A stretch of 64,000 nucleotides of DNA from Halomonas sp. H10-9-1 (GTDB lineage: Bacteria > Pseudomonadota > Gammaproteobacteria > Pseudomonadales > Halomonadaceae): contig NZ_JAMSHO010000001.1 in the NCBI RefSeq assembly GCF_040147005.1, positions 3,717,918-3,781,917 of the forward strand, in the 5' to 3' direction. Every line of letters starts with the position of its first letter. The stretch's first letter is position 1. Shown in pieces: positions 50,083 through 59,535 of this stretch. A program made the translations under genes and the position numbers. The notes under the pieces were generated by a model. It worked only from the letters and a program-made list of their open reading frames with translations, searched no databases and was not told the DNA's origin.

Positions 50083-51927
50083 GTGCCGCGTTTGCCTCGC
50101 CTCGATGCTGGTCAAGGACTGGAGCGCTTTCGACATCAGCTTGCCAATGTGGATGCCCTGCCGCAACTCTGCGTCCTGGGCGTCGTGGCAGGGGTGTTGA
50201 CCGGTATCCTGATGGTGGGGTTCCGCAGCCTGCTGGCGTTGGGCGGGCTGTGGTTGTTTCCCACCGACAACCCCGAGGCATTCGAATCCTTGTCGCCGGT
50301 GCTGCGCAGCCTGCTGCCGCTGGGGGCGGCGCTGCTGATCGGCCTGTGGATGTGGCTCACCCCCCAGGTCGGCCGCCAGGTTGGGGTGGTGCACGTGATC
50401 GACCGCTTGGCCTATCACCAGGGACGCTTCCCGCTGCGCAACTGGCTGACCCAATGGGTGGTGGGCCTGATCTCGGTGCTGGGGGGACTCTCCGCCGGCC
50501 GCGAGGGGCCGGCCATTCACCTGGGGGCCGCCGCCTCCAGCGGCCTGGGCCAGCACCTGCGCCTGCCCCATAACAGCCTGCGGGTGCTGGTCGCCTGCGG
50601 TACCGCGGCGGGCATCGCCGCCTCCTTCAACACACCCATCGCCGGGGTCATCTTCGCCATGGAAGTGGTGATGATGGAGTACACCATCATCGGCTTCATG
50701 CCGGTGATCCTGGCCTCCACCATGGGCGCGGTGGTAGCCCACCTGGTCTATGGTCCCGACCCCGCCATCGGCGTGCCCGACCTGCACCTCAACTCCCTGC
50801 TCGACCTGCCCTGGATCATCGTCAGCGCCCTGGTGATCGGCCTGTTGGCCGGCCTGTTCGTCAGGGTATCGCGGCTGGGGCCGCGCCTGGAGCGCCTGCC
50901 GATGGCGCTACGCTTCTTGATGGCCGGCGGTGCCGTGGCCGCCGTGGCCTGGTGGTATCCTCAGGTGCAGGGCATGGGCTATGACACCCTCCAGGCCACC
51001 CTCAGCGGTTCGGTGGCGGTGGACGTGCTGCTCGCCGTGGCCATTGGCAAGCTGCTGCTCACCGCTGGCACCGTGGCCTGCGGGATTCCGGTGAGCATCA
51101 TCGGCCCGGTGCTGGTGGTCGGCGGCGCGGCCGGTGCGCTATGTGGCATGACCGGCCAATGGCTGCTGCCCATCGAGGCCTCCAATCCGGCACTCTACGC
51201 CATGCTCGGCATGGCGGCGATGATGGGCGCGGTACTGCAGGCGCCGCTGGCGGCGCTGATGGCGCTGCTCGAGCTGACCCACAACCCGAATATCATCCTG
51301 CCCGGCATGCTGGCGGTGGTGGTCTCCTGCTTGACCGCGCGCCAGTTGTGTCGCTGCGGTGGGTTCTTCATCAGCGTTACGCGCCAGGGGTTGCACCCCC
51401 TCCAGCAGCCGCTGATGCAGGCGCTCTCACGCGTCTCGGTGCCGGCGGTAATGGAGCGCCGGCTGGTGCGCACCCAGCGCATGGTGTCCCCCGAGAAGGC
51501 ACGCGGGTTGCTGGAGTCGGAGCCTGTGTGGATCCTGATCGAGCGCTCCAGCGACGACAAGCCGGTGCTGGCGCTCAAGGCCGCCGACCTGGCCCGCTGG
51601 CTCACCGAGCAGGCGGCCAGTGACCAGGTGGCGTCCCACGCCGAGGGGGGCGAAGCGATAGCGGCTCGACCGAGTGCCGGGCAGGCCTTCGAGGGCGACC
51701 CAGCGGAGGACGAGACATCCCTGATCGACCTGCTGGAGATTCCCGGCGTGCGCCTGGAGCTGGCCCCGATCGGGCTGCAGGCTACCCTGTCGGAGGCCTT
51801 CAGCAAGCTCAATGACTCGATGCTCGATGCCCTCTACGTGGAGCACGGCCATCGGCCGAAGCAGAAGCGGATTTCCGGTATCATCACCCGTGGCGCCATC
51901 GAGCGATTCTACCGCGTCGATCACTGA
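50083..51927 (+). CDS. CLC-family chloride channel/transporter
   Basis: 614 residues: CLC membrane domain (about 25-430) and a C-terminal cytoplasmic part (about 450-614) with CBS-like segments. The gating Glu141 is in GREGP (139-143). After FNTPIAGVIFAMEVV the residue corresponding to the E. coli proton glutamate 203 is Val195, as in channel-type members, and the usual GSGIP motif is replaced by QVGVVHVI. The GTG start at 50083 has AAAGGAAG upstream. First of a rightward gene group. Confidence 0.9.
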   Translation: MPRLPRLDAGQGLERFRHQLANVDALPQLCVLGVVAGVLTGILMVGFRSLLALGGLWLFPTDNPEAFESLSPVLRSLLPLGAALLIGLWMWLTPQVGRQVGVVHVIDRLAYHQGRFPLRNWLTQWVVGLISVLGGLSAGREGPAIHLGAAASSGLGQHLRLPHNSLRVLVACGTAAGIAASFNTPIAGVIFAMEVVMMEYTIIGFMPVILASTMGAVVAHLVYGPDPAIGVPDLHLNSLLDLPWIIVSALVIGLLAGLFVRVSRLGPRLERLPMALRFLMAGGAVAAVAWWYPQVQGMGYDTLQATLSGSVAVDVLLAVAIGKLLLTAGTVACGIPVSIIGPVLVVGGAAGALCGMTGQWLLPIEASNPALYAMLGMAAMMGAVLQAPLAALMALLELTHNPNIILPGMLAVVVSCLTARQLCRCGGFFISVTRQGLHPLQQPLMQALSRVSVPAVMERRLVRTQRMVSPEKARGLLESEPVWILIERSSDDKPVLALKAADLARWLTEQAASDQVASHAEGGEAIAARPSAGQAFEGDPAEDETSLIDLLEIPGVRLELAPIGLQATLSEAFSKLNDSMLDALYVEHGHRPKQKRISGIITRGAIERFYRVDH

Positions 51928-51963
51928 CGCTACGCCCTTTCCCCCGACCCGCAAGGAGCTTGC

Positions 51964-52395
51964 ATGTACCTGTGGTTCAAGGCCCTGCACCTGATCGCCA
52001 TGGTGACCTGGTTCGCCGCCCTCTTCTATTTGCCGCGGCTCTACGTCTATCACGCCATGGCGCGCGACCGCGGCGAGCAGCAGGCGATCGATCACTTCCT
52101 GGTCATGGAGCGCAAGCTCTATCGCGGCATCATGACCCCCTCCATGATCGCTGTGCTGCTGTTCGGCGGCGTCATGCTGGTGCTCAATCCCGGCTGGCTG
52201 ACCCAGGGCTGGATCCACGCCAAGCTGTTGCTGGTGGTATTGCTGGTGGGCTATCACCATGTCTGCCTGATCTACCTGAAGCAGTTCGCCGAGGCGCGCT
52301 GCAAGCGTGGCCACGTGTTCTTCCGCTGGTTCAATGAGCTGCCGGTGATTGCCCTGCTGATCATCATCTTCCTCGCCGTGCTCAAGCCGTTCTGA
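51964..52395 (+). CDS. hemJ: Protoporphyrinogen IX oxidase HemJ
   Basis: 143 residues, about four membrane helices. Conserved His and Lys residues of the family are present: LHLIAMVTWFAALFYLPRLYVYHA (residues 8-31) and LLVGYHHVCLIYLKQF (about 94-109). It oxidises protoporphyrinogen to protoporphyrin in the membrane. The ribosome-binding site is AAGGAG. It lies 36 bp after the CLC gene and touches thiD by one base. Confidence 0.92.
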   Translation: MYLWFKALHLIAMVTWFAALFYLPRLYVYHAMARDRGEQQAIDHFLVMERKLYRGIMTPSMIAVLLFGGVMLVLNPGWLTQGWIHAKLLLVVLLVGYHHVCLIYLKQFAEARCKRGHVFFRWFNELPVIALLIIIFLAVLKPF

Positions 52396-53240
52396 TGGCA
52401 GCCATCACGGACCACGACCCCCATCTGCCGGTCGTGCTGGTGCTCGCCGGCCACGACCCTACCGGCGGCGCCGGCCTGGTGGCCGATGCCGAGGCGGTTG
52501 CCGCCGGCGGCGGCTGGGCGCTGACCGTGCCAACCGCCCTGACCGTGCAGTCCTGCAGCGATGTCTCGCGGGTGATCCCCGCCGATCCCGAGGTCATGCG
52601 CGCCAGCGTTGCCGCCCTCGACGAGTTCGCGGTGGCGGCGATCAAGATCGGCCTGGTGGCCGACCTGGCGACCCTGGATGCGATCACCGACATCCTCCGG
52701 CGCTTTCCCGGGGTGCCGGTGGTGGCCGACCCGGTGCTGTCTGCCGGCGGCGGCAGGGAGTTATCCACAACCGAGCTCGTCGATGCCTACTGCGAGCGGC
52801 TGCTGCCGCGTGTGGATATCCTCACCCCCAACCGGGGGGAGCTGGCGCGGCTCTCCCCAAGCCTGCTGCAGGATACCGAGCGGGCCGTGGCGCTGATGCG
52901 CCTGGGCTGTCAGGCGGTGCTGGTGACCGGCACCGATGACCCGGCGCCGGGGGTACCGGCGGAGCGCGTGGCGCATACGCTGCATGCCCCGGACCAGAGT
53001 CGCCAGTGGAGCTGGCCGCGGCTTGCGGGGCGTTATCACGGCTCAGGCTGCACCATGGCGGCCTTCCTGGCGTCGCGTCTGGCCGTCGGGGAGTCACTGG
53101 TGATGGCCTGCGAGCAGGCACAGGCATTCACCTGGGAGGCATTGGCCCACGGCTGGCGGCCCGGCGAGGGCCAGGCGCTGCCTCGTCGCCTCTGGCGACT
53201 GCCGACGGTGGCGAGCGTCGCATCACCCGCTTCTCCCTGA
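52395..53240 (+). CDS. thiD: Hydroxymethylpyrimidine / phosphomethylpyrimidine kinase
   Basis: 281 residues, ribokinase fold. [18 protein letters not shown] (about 17-34), DPVLSAGGG and the C-terminal [12 protein letters not shown] (anion hole and catalytic region) identify ThiD. It phosphorylates the thiamine pyrimidine. thiE, which often follows, is absent. A perfect DnaA box lies within the gene at 52761. Overlaps the hemJ stop by one base. Confidence 0.9.
   Translation: MAAITDHDPHLPVVLVLAGHDPTGGAGLVADAEAVAAGGGWALTVPTALTVQSCSDVSRVIPADPEVMRASVAALDEFAVAAIKIGLVADLATLDAITDILRRFPGVPVVADPVLSAGGGRELSTTELVDAYCERLLPRVDILTPNRGELARLSPSLLQDTERAVALMRLGCQAVLVTGTDDPAPGVPAERVAHTLHAPDQSRQWSWPRLAGRYHGSGCTMAAFLASRLAVGESLVMACEQAQAFTWEALAHGWRPGEGQALPRRLWRLPTVASVASPASP
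52761..52769 (+). promoter_or_regulatory. Perfect DnaA box inside thiD
   Basis: TTATCCACA, an exact match to the strong DnaA-box consensus, lies in coding sequence about a third into thiD. Confidence 0.5.
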
Positions 53241-53353
53241 GGGGGGTCTGGCCTTTGGCGGCCGGAGCATCGAGAATGGGGGCAATGTTCAGGCATGCCG
53301 CCGCGGCGCTCAGATCGGCGGAAATTGCCGCCACTTCACTTCCTGTGAATAGC

Positions 53354-53374
53354 TTATCCAGAGAATTATCCACA
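53354..53374 (+). promoter_or_regulatory. Tandem DnaA boxes upstream of hemL
   Basis: TTATCCAGA (53354-53362, one mismatch) and TTATCCACA (53366-53374, perfect) are on the same strand with 12-bp spacing, 22 bp before the hemL start. They fill part of the 155-bp thiD-hemL gap, where no other element is clear. Confidence 0.6.
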
Positions 53375-53395
53375 GCCTCGAGGACACGACACGAC

Positions 53396-54688
53396 ATGAC
53401 GACCTCCGCCCAGCTCTTCGCCCAGGCCTGCCGGCATATCCCCGGTGGGGTCAACTCCCCGGTACGCGCCTTCAAGGGGCTGCAGCGTCCGCCGATATTC
53501 ATGGAACGCGCCCAGGGCGCCTACCTGTTCGATGTGGAAGGCCAGCGCTACGTGGACTACGTGGGCTCCTGGGGACCGATGATTACCGGTCATGCCGATC
53601 CGGACGTGCTGGGGGCGGTGCGTGGGCGGCTCGACAACGGCCTCTCCTTCGGCACCCCCACCGCCATCGAGACCACCATGGCGGACCTGATCTGCGAGAT
53701 GATCCCCTCCATCGAGATGGTGCGCATGGTCAACTCCGGCACCGAGGCCACCATGTCGGCGATCCGCCTGGCGCGTGGTGTCACCGGCCGCGACAAGATC
53801 GTCAAGTTCGAGGGCAACTACCATGGCCACTCCGACTCGCTGCTGGTCAAGGCGGGCTCCGGGGCGCTGACCCACGGCGAGCCGAGCTCTCCCGGCGTGC
53901 CGGCGTCCCTGGCCGAGCACACCATCACCCTGTCCTACAACGATATCGATGCCGTGGAGCAGTGCTTCGAGGAGATCGGTGACCAGGTGGCCTGCATCAT
54001 CGTCGAGCCGGTGGCCGGCAACATGAACTGCATCCCGCCCCAGCCCGGCTTCCTGGAGAGCCTGCGTCGGGTCTGCAATGCCCACGACAGCGTGCTGATC
54101 TTCGACGAGGTGATGACCGGCTTCCGGGTGGCCATGGGCGGTGCCCAGGCCCACTACGGCGTGCGCCCCGACCTCACCTGCCTGGGCAAGATCGTCGGCG
54201 GCGGCATGCCGGTGGGTGCCTTCGGTGGCAGCGAGACCATCATGTCCAATATCTCGCCGCTGGGCCCCATCTATCAGGCGGGTACCCTCTCCGGCAACCC
54301 GCTGGCCATGGCGGCGGGCATCGCCTTGCTGACCAAGCTGCGCGAGCCGGGTTTCCATGATGCCCTGGCCCAGCGCGTCGAGACCCTCTGCCACGGTCTC
54401 CAGGAGCGCGCTGATGCGGCCGGCGTGGAGATGATCACCCAGCGTGCCGGTGGCATGTTCGGCCTCTTCTTCACCGGCCAGAGCCGAGTCGACAACTTCG
54501 CCCAGGCCACCGCCTGTGACGCCGACGCCTTCCGTCGCTTCTTCTCTGCGATGCTCGACGAGGGGGTCTACCTGGCGCCTTCGGCCTACGAGGCGGGCTT
54601 CATGTCCAGCGCTCACACGCCGGAGGATATCCAGTTCACCCTGGATGCCGCTGAAAAGGCCTTTGCGGCTATGCAACGTCAAGACTGA
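53396..54688 (+). CDS. hemL: Glutamate-1-semialdehyde 2,1-aminomutase
   Basis: 430 residues, PLP-dependent class III aminotransferase. The PLP lysine is Lys265 in [11 protein letters not shown], and [15 protein letters not shown] and FDEVMTGFR are intact. It makes 5-aminolevulinate for heme. The ATG at 53396 gives the family start. The last codons and stop (QRQD-stop) are the first unit of a 16-bp tandem repeat. Confidence 0.97.
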   Translation: MTTSAQLFAQACRHIPGGVNSPVRAFKGLQRPPIFMERAQGAYLFDVEGQRYVDYVGSWGPMITGHADPDVLGAVRGRLDNGLSFGTPTAIETTMADLICEMIPSIEMVRMVNSGTEATMSAIRLARGVTGRDKIVKFEGNYHGHSDSLLVKAGSGALTHGEPSSPGVPASLAEHTITLSYNDIDAVEQCFEEIGDQVACIIVEPVAGNMNCIPPQPGFLESLRRVCNAHDSVLIFDEVMTGFRVAMGGAQAHYGVRPDLTCLGKIVGGGMPVGAFGGSETIMSNISPLGPIYQAGTLSGNPLAMAAGIALLTKLREPGFHDALAQRVETLCHGLQERADAAGVEMITQRAGGMFGLFFTGQSRVDNFAQATACDADAFRRFFSAMLDEGVYLAPSAYEAGFMSSAHTPEDIQFTLDAAEKAFAAMQRQD

Positions 54689-54720
54689 GCAACGTCAGGA
54701 CTGAGCAGCGTCAGGACTGA
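54673..54720. repeat. 16-bp tandem repeat over the hemL stop codon
   Basis: Three head-to-tail copies: GCAACGTCAAGACTGA, GCAACGTCAGGACTGA, GCAGCGTCAGGACTGA. The first copy is the coding end of hemL including the TGA; the others repeat it downstream. The following gene starts 32 bp later. Confidence 0.9.
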
Positions 54721-54752
54721 CGCCTCATCGAATCACCACCGGGAGAACCGCC

Positions 54753-56012
54753 ATGCGTGATACCCAGGATGCCGACAAGGCCGGCAGTGGCGAAAGTCTG
54801 GAACTGGAATCGCTTATCGATGCTCTGGTGGCCTATCACCGCGGGGCGGCTTCCCATGATGCCGAGGGCCAGGCCGCCGGTGAGCCCCTCGCCAGGATCA
54901 TGGCGGCCGAACTGGCGGCGATCCGCGAGGCCCTGCTCGATGAGGAGGAGCGCACGCGCCTCGATCAGCTGGGGGGGTGGCTGGAGCAGGACCTGGTGCG
55001 CCTGACGCCCATCCTCGAGGCACGCGCCGCGCGCCGGGTACCGAGCTGGGCGCTGCGCCACCCCGCCAGCCGGCTGTTCCACGCGGGTAGACCGCTGCTG
55101 GCCAATGCCATCGGGCGAGACCTGGAGGTGGCCGGCGCCGAGCTCGCCGATGATCCCGCCAGCGACCTGGCGGCGCTGCTGGTGGGCCTGGAGGGACGCG
55201 AGACCCCGGAATTGACGCGGCTGGCGCTGGATCGCTATCTGCGCCACTCGGGGGACTACGAGCTCTCTCGGCTGCTGTCGCTGTTCGGCACCTGTCATGC
55301 CCTGACCGCCGCCCGGCGAGCCCTGCGTCGTCGATCCGTCCGGGGGCTCGACCCGGAACACCCGGCCCTGCTGGCCGAGAGCATGGCCGAGTGTCGTCGC
55401 TACCTGGCGCTGGCCGAGCGTATCGCCGAGTTCCGCTTCCCGCCGCTGATCATCGCCGTGGGCGTCTCGGGCAGCGGCAAGAGTCGCTTTACCCGCGGAC
55501 TGGTCACCGGCCTGGGAGCGATCCGCGTCAGCTCCGAGGCCGAGCGGCAGCGACTCGCCCAGGCCGATGACGACTCGATTCATGCACAGGGCGATGGCGA
55601 CTCGGGGGGTGTGGATATCTTCGGCGAGGCGGCCACGGCGGCGACCTATCGCCGGCTTGCCGCCTGCGCCAGCTATCTGCTGGATGCCGGCATCCCGGCC
55701 TGCGTGGATGCCACCTGCCTGACCCGCGTCCAGCGTGACCTGCTGCGCCAGCAGGCCGAGGCCCGCGGCCTGCCCTGCCTGCTGGTCAGCTTCGAGGCCG
55801 ACGACGCCACCCTGCGCCGGCGTATCGAGAAGCGTGCCTCACGCCAGGGCGTGGCCGTCGAGGAGAGCCTGTCGGTGCTGGCCCAGCAGCAGCAACGTTT
55901 CGAGCCGTTCGCCGACGAGGAGCGCCTGCACCTGGTCCATCTCGACACCACCGCGGACAATGCCGCCGAGTCCCTGCTGAGCCTTATCGAGGAGCATGTG
56001 AAGCTTGCCTGA
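54753..56012 (+). CDS. P-loop kinase-like protein with degenerate phosphotransferase-like N-terminus
   Basis: 419 residues. The C-terminal half is a P-loop kinase with Walker A GVSGSGKS at 237-244 and an adenylate/gluconate-kinase-like layout (VDATCLTRVQRDLLRQQAEARG, RRRIEKRASRQG). The N-terminal part (about 105-195) resembles the end of the aminoglycoside-phosphotransferase-like domain found fused to such kinases (DDPASDLAALLVGLEGR, RYLRHSGDYELSRLL), but is short and lacks the catalytic HGD motif (HAG at the matching site). Target unknown. The start follows CGGGAGAA. Overlaps the upstream extension of rdgB, whose true start is 11 bp after. Confidence 0.75.
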   Translation: MRDTQDADKAGSGESLELESLIDALVAYHRGAASHDAEGQAAGEPLARIMAAELAAIREALLDEEERTRLDQLGGWLEQDLVRLTPILEARAARRVPSWALRHPASRLFHAGRPLLANAIGRDLEVAGAELADDPASDLAALLVGLEGRETPELTRLALDRYLRHSGDYELSRLLSLFGTCHALTAARRALRRRSVRGLDPEHPALLAESMAECRRYLALAERIAEFRFPPLIIAVGVSGSGKSRFTRGLVTGLGAIRVSSEAERQRLAQADDDSIHAQGDGDSGGVDIFGEAATAATYRRLAACASYLLDAGIPACVDATCLTRVQRDLLRQQAEARGLPCLLVSFEADDATLRRRIEKRASRQGVAVEESLSVLAQQQQRFEPFADEERLHLVHLDTTADNAAESLLSLIEEHVKLA

Positions 56013-56022
56013 GAGGAATCCC

Positions 56023-56637
56023 ATGACCCCCATTGCTAGCCTGGTGCTGGCCAGTGGCAATCCCGGCAAGCTGCGCGAGTTCGCCCAGCTGCTGGCGCCG
56101 CTGGGCATGCAGGTGCGCCCCCAGTCGGACTTCGCCGTACCCGAGGTGGATGAGACCGGCCTGACCTTCGTCGAGAACGCCCTGCTCAAGGCGCGCGAGG
56201 CCAGCCGCGTCAGTGGCCTGCCGGCCCTGGCCGATGATTCCGGCCTGGAGGTCGATGCCCTCCACGGGGCCCCCGGCATCTATTCCGCCCGCTATGCCGG
56301 CGAGCCGAAGAGCGACGAGCGTAACAACGCGCGCCTGCTCGAGGCGCTGGCCGAGGTGCCCGAGGGAGCTCGCAGCGCGCGCTACTGGTGCGTGCTGGTG
56401 TATCTGCGTCATCCTGAGGATCCCGTGCCGCGGATCGTTCAGTGCAGCTGGGAGGGCGAGATCCTGGCCCATCCGCGCGGCGAGGGAGGCTTCGGCTATG
56501 ACCCGTTGTTCTGGCTGCCCGACCAGGGCATGAGCGTGGCCGAGCTGCCGGCGGCGGAGAAGAACCGGCTGAGCCATCGCGGCCGGGCCCTGCAGGCCCT
56601 GGTCGAGCAGTTCCGCCAGGACCACGGGAGCCACTGA
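56023..56637 (+). CDS. rdgB: XTP/dITP pyrophosphatase (RdgB)
   Basis: 204 residues. ASGNPGKLREFAQLL (about 8-22), FVENALLKAR, ADDSGLEVDAL and GFGYDPLF are diagnostic. It removes non-canonical purine nucleotides before they enter DNA. The ATG at 56023 follows GAGAGGAA; an upstream in-frame ATG at 56005 overlaps the previous gene. Shares one base with hemW. Confidence 0.96.
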   Translation: MTPIASLVLASGNPGKLREFAQLLAPLGMQVRPQSDFAVPEVDETGLTFVENALLKAREASRVSGLPALADDSGLEVDALHGAPGIYSARYAGEPKSDERNNARLLEALAEVPEGARSARYWCVLVYLRHPEDPVPRIVQCSWEGEILAHPRGEGGFGYDPLFWLPDQGMSVAELPAAEKNRLSHRGRALQALVEQFRQDHGSH

Positions 56638-57818
56638 TGGCACTGCCACCCCTGGCGCTCCCCCCGCTGGCCCTCTATGTGCACGTGCCCTGGTGCGTGC
56701 GCAAGTGCCCCTACTGCGACTTCAACTCCCACGCTGTCGGCCGCTCCGCCGGCCTGCCCGAGGAGGCGTATCTCGCCGCCCTGCTCGCTGACCTCGATGC
56801 CGACCTGCCGCTGGCCGCGGAGCGGGAGCTGGTTAGCCTGTTTATCGGGGGCGGCACGCCGAGCCTGCTCTCCGCCGACTTCTACCGGCGCCTGCTGGCA
56901 GGCGTGGCCGAGCGCCTGCCCCTGGCCCACGATATCGAGATCACCCTCGAGGCCAATCCCGGTACCCTGGAGCGCGGTCACTTCGCCGGCTACCGCGAGG
57001 CGGGCATCAATCGCCTGTCGCTGGGCGTGCAGAGTTTCCAGACGCCACAGCTCACGGCACTGGGGCGCATCCACAGCGGTGATGATGCGGAGGCGGCCTT
57101 TTCCGAAGCGCGCCAGGCGGGCTTCGACAACCTCAACGTCGACCTCATGCATGGGCTTCCCGGGCAGACACCGGAACTGGCGTTGAAGGACCTTCAGCAT
57201 GCCCTGGCGCTGGAGCCGGAACACCTCTCCTGGTACCAGCTCACCCTGGAGCCCAATACAGAGTTCTACCGCTACCCGCCGCTCCTGCCCGAGGAGGAGG
57301 CGTTGTGGGAGATCCAGGATCAAGGCCATGAGTGCCTCGAGGCGGCGGGATTCCATCGCTACGAGATCTCGGCCTATGCCCGGGAGGGGCGCCGCTCACG
57401 CCACAACCTCAACTACTGGCGGTTCGGCGACTACCTGGGCATCGGTGCCGGCGCCCACGGCAAACTGAGCGCCCCGGGCGAGGATGGCCGCTTGCGCATC
57501 GAACGACGCTGGAAGAGCCGCCAGCCCGAGGCCTATCTGCGGCGGCGTCACGATCCGCGAGGGTTCGTGGCCGATGTGCATCCCGTCGACGAGACCGACC
57601 TGCCGCTGGAATTCACCATGAACGCGTTGCGGCTGCCCGAGGGTGTGCCACTGGCGCTATGGAGCGAGACCACCGGCCTGCCGGAAGCGGTGCTGGTCGA
57701 ACGTCTCGCCAGCGCACGCAAAAAAGGACTTCTGGTGGAAGATGGCCAAAGGGTTCAAGCTTCCCCCCGAGGTCTACTATTCTTGAACGAACTGCTGGCG
57801 TCCATCGACGAGTCCTGA
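56637..57818 (+). CDS. hemW: Heme chaperone HemW (radical SAM)
   Basis: 393 residues. Radical SAM cluster Cys20, Cys24, Cys27 in VPWCVRKCPYCDF, GGGTPSLL, and the HemW C-terminal domain. The family was long annotated as oxygen-independent coproporphyrinogen oxidase, but HemW lacks the extra Cys of HemN and delivers heme. The start codon overlaps the rdgB stop (TGATG). Confidence 0.94.
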   Translation: MALPPLALPPLALYVHVPWCVRKCPYCDFNSHAVGRSAGLPEEAYLAALLADLDADLPLAAERELVSLFIGGGTPSLLSADFYRRLLAGVAERLPLAHDIEITLEANPGTLERGHFAGYREAGINRLSLGVQSFQTPQLTALGRIHSGDDAEAAFSEARQAGFDNLNVDLMHGLPGQTPELALKDLQHALALEPEHLSWYQLTLEPNTEFYRYPPLLPEEEALWEIQDQGHECLEAAGFHRYEISAYAREGRRSRHNLNYWRFGDYLGIGAGAHGKLSAPGEDGRLRIERRWKSRQPEAYLRRRHDPRGFVADVHPVDETDLPLEFTMNALRLPEGVPLALWSETTGLPEAVLVERLASARKKGLLVEDGQRVQASPRGLLFLNELLASIDES

Positions 57819-57918
57819 TGGTGCCTGTGCTACGCTCATCGCAATCGCTGCCATTGACGGCCCCAGGGATGAACGAACGGGCCAATGACCAATGACCCAA
57901 ACCAAGGAGAACACCACG

Positions 57919-58596
57919 ATGACCAAGCCACTTCGTTTCATGGCCCCGCTGGCCGCTGCCGTGCTGCTGGCCGGCTGTGCCACCACTGACCCCTACAGCG
58001 GCCAGACCGACCGCAACCAGACCGGCACCGGTGCCGCCATCGGTGCCGTGGTCGGCGCCGCCGCCGGCGCACTGAGCGGCGACGGCAGCACCAGTCGCCG
58101 CGACCGTGCCCTGGTGGGTGCCGCCGTGGGTGCCGCCGCGGGTGCCGGTATCGGTGCCTATATGGATCGACAGGAGCAGCAGCTTCGCCAGAGCACTCAG
58201 GGCACCGGCATCGGTGTCGATCGTCGCGGCGACGATATCGTGCTCAACATGCCCAGCGAGGTCACCTTCGGCTTCGACTCCAGCGAGCTGACCCTCAGCG
58301 CAAGCAACGCCCTCAACGATGTGGCCAGGGTGCTGACCCAGTACGACGATACCCGCGTCAATATCGGGGGACATACCGACAGCACCGGTGATGCCACCTA
58401 CAACCAGCGGCTCTCCGAGCGCCGTGCCCAGGCGGTGGGCAACTACCTGGCCCAGGCCGGTGTCGCCGGTAGCCGCCTGAACATGACCGGCTATGGCGAG
58501 AGCCAGCCGGTGGCCAGCAACAACAGCGAGCAGGGGCGTGCCCAGAACCGTCGCGTCGAGATCACCCTCTCTCCCATCGAGAGCCGCTTCGAGTAA
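57919..58596 (+). CDS. OmpA-family outer-membrane lipoprotein (YiaD-like)
   Basis: 225 residues. Lipobox LLAGC (Cys near 21), then a glycine-zipper region (AAIGAVVGAAAGALSG, VGAAVGAAAGAGIGAY, about 41-87) and a C-terminal OmpA peptidoglycan-binding domain (INIGGHTDSTGDATYNQRLSERRA-type block, about 155-185). It likely anchors the outer membrane to the wall. The ATG at 57919 follows AAGGAGA. A terminator follows. Confidence 0.92.
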   Translation: MTKPLRFMAPLAAAVLLAGCATTDPYSGQTDRNQTGTGAAIGAVVGAAAGALSGDGSTSRRDRALVGAAVGAAAGAGIGAYMDRQEQQLRQSTQGTGIGVDRRGDDIVLNMPSEVTFGFDSSELTLSASNALNDVARVLTQYDDTRVNIGGHTDSTGDATYNQRLSERRAQAVGNYLAQAGVAGSRLNMTGYGESQPVASNNSEQGRAQNRRVEITLSPIESRFE

Positions 58597-58626
58597 GCGC
58601 TACCTCGATACCCAGCGGTAACCGTC

Positions 58627-58657
58627 GGGCTCGCCACTCCTGTGGCGGGCCCTTTCT
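58627..58657 (+). terminator. Terminator after the OmpA-family gene
   Basis: GGGCTCGCCAC / GTGGCGGGCCC stem with a TCCT loop, followed by TTTCT. It lies 30 bp after the stop and 29 bp before rlmJ. Confidence 0.85.
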
Positions 58658-58686
58658 ATACCCTGCCGATACGCGGATCCGCAGCC

Positions 58687-59535
58687 ATGCTCTCCTACCA
58701 GCACGCCTACCATGCCGGTAATTTCGCCGACGTTCACAAGCATCTGACCCTGCATGGGGTCATCGATTATCTATTACGTAAAGAATCATCGATTACGTTC
58801 ATCGATACTCATGCCGGTCGCGGCCTCTATCCCCTGGCCGCTGAGGAGACATCCCGGCTGCATGAATACCGCCAGGGCGTCCTGCCCCTGTGGGAGGGAC
58901 GCGATTCGCTCATGGCTGAGGAACTGCTGGGCGGCTGGCTGGCGGCGCTGGTGGAGGCGCAGCCGGACCCCCGCCACCTGACCCTCTATCCGGGGTCACC
59001 CTGGTGGATGGGGCGGCGACTGCGCTCCGGTGACCGCCAGCTGCTCTTCGAGCTGCATCCCGGGGAGCATGCCCATCTGGCGGGCCAGCCGCTGGAGGGG
59101 GATATCCGCACGATTCATGGCGACGGACTGAAGGGTCTCGTCGACCGCCTGCCGGTGAAGACGCCGCGCCTGTGTGTGCTGATCGATCCGAGCTACGAGC
59201 GCAAGCAGGAGTATGTCGAGGTGGCCCAGGCGCTGCTGGCGACACTGCACAAGGCGCGGCATGCCGTGGTGCTGGTGTGGTACCCGTTGCTGCCGGCAGG
59301 CCGGCACCACGAGCTGCTCGATGCCGTGAAGGCCGGTGGCGTACGCAAGGTATGGCGCAGCGAATTTCGCCTGCAGGCGCCGGGCCACGAGGCGCGCGGC
59401 ATGTTCGGCAGTGGCATGCTGGTGGTCAACCCGCCGTGGGGACTCGACCAGCGTCTCGCCGCGGCCATGGGGCGGGTAGCCCCGCTGCTGAGCGGTGCGG
59501 CGAGCTATCGCGGCGACTGGTGGGTCGGCGAGTAG
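58687..59535 (+). CDS. rlmJ: 23S rRNA (adenine2030-N6)-methyltransferase RlmJ
   Basis: 282 residues. Start MLSYQHAYHAGNFADVHKH is the RlmJ hallmark; DTHAGRG is the SAM site and IDPSYERK the catalytic motif (the usual DPPY here has Ser for the second Pro). It methylates A2030 of 23S rRNA. The ATG at 58687 is chosen by family alignment. Converges with mnmE, 6 bp away. Confidence 0.93.
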   Translation: MLSYQHAYHAGNFADVHKHLTLHGVIDYLLRKESSITFIDTHAGRGLYPLAAEETSRLHEYRQGVLPLWEGRDSLMAEELLGGWLAALVEAQPDPRHLTLYPGSPWWMGRRLRSGDRQLLFELHPGEHAHLAGQPLEGDIRTIHGDGLKGLVDRLPVKTPRLCVLIDPSYERKQEYVEVAQALLATLHKARHAVVLVWYPLLPAGRHHELLDAVKAGGVRKVWRSEFRLQAPGHEARGMFGSGMLVVNPPWGLDQRLAAAMGRVAPLLSGAASYRGDWWVGE

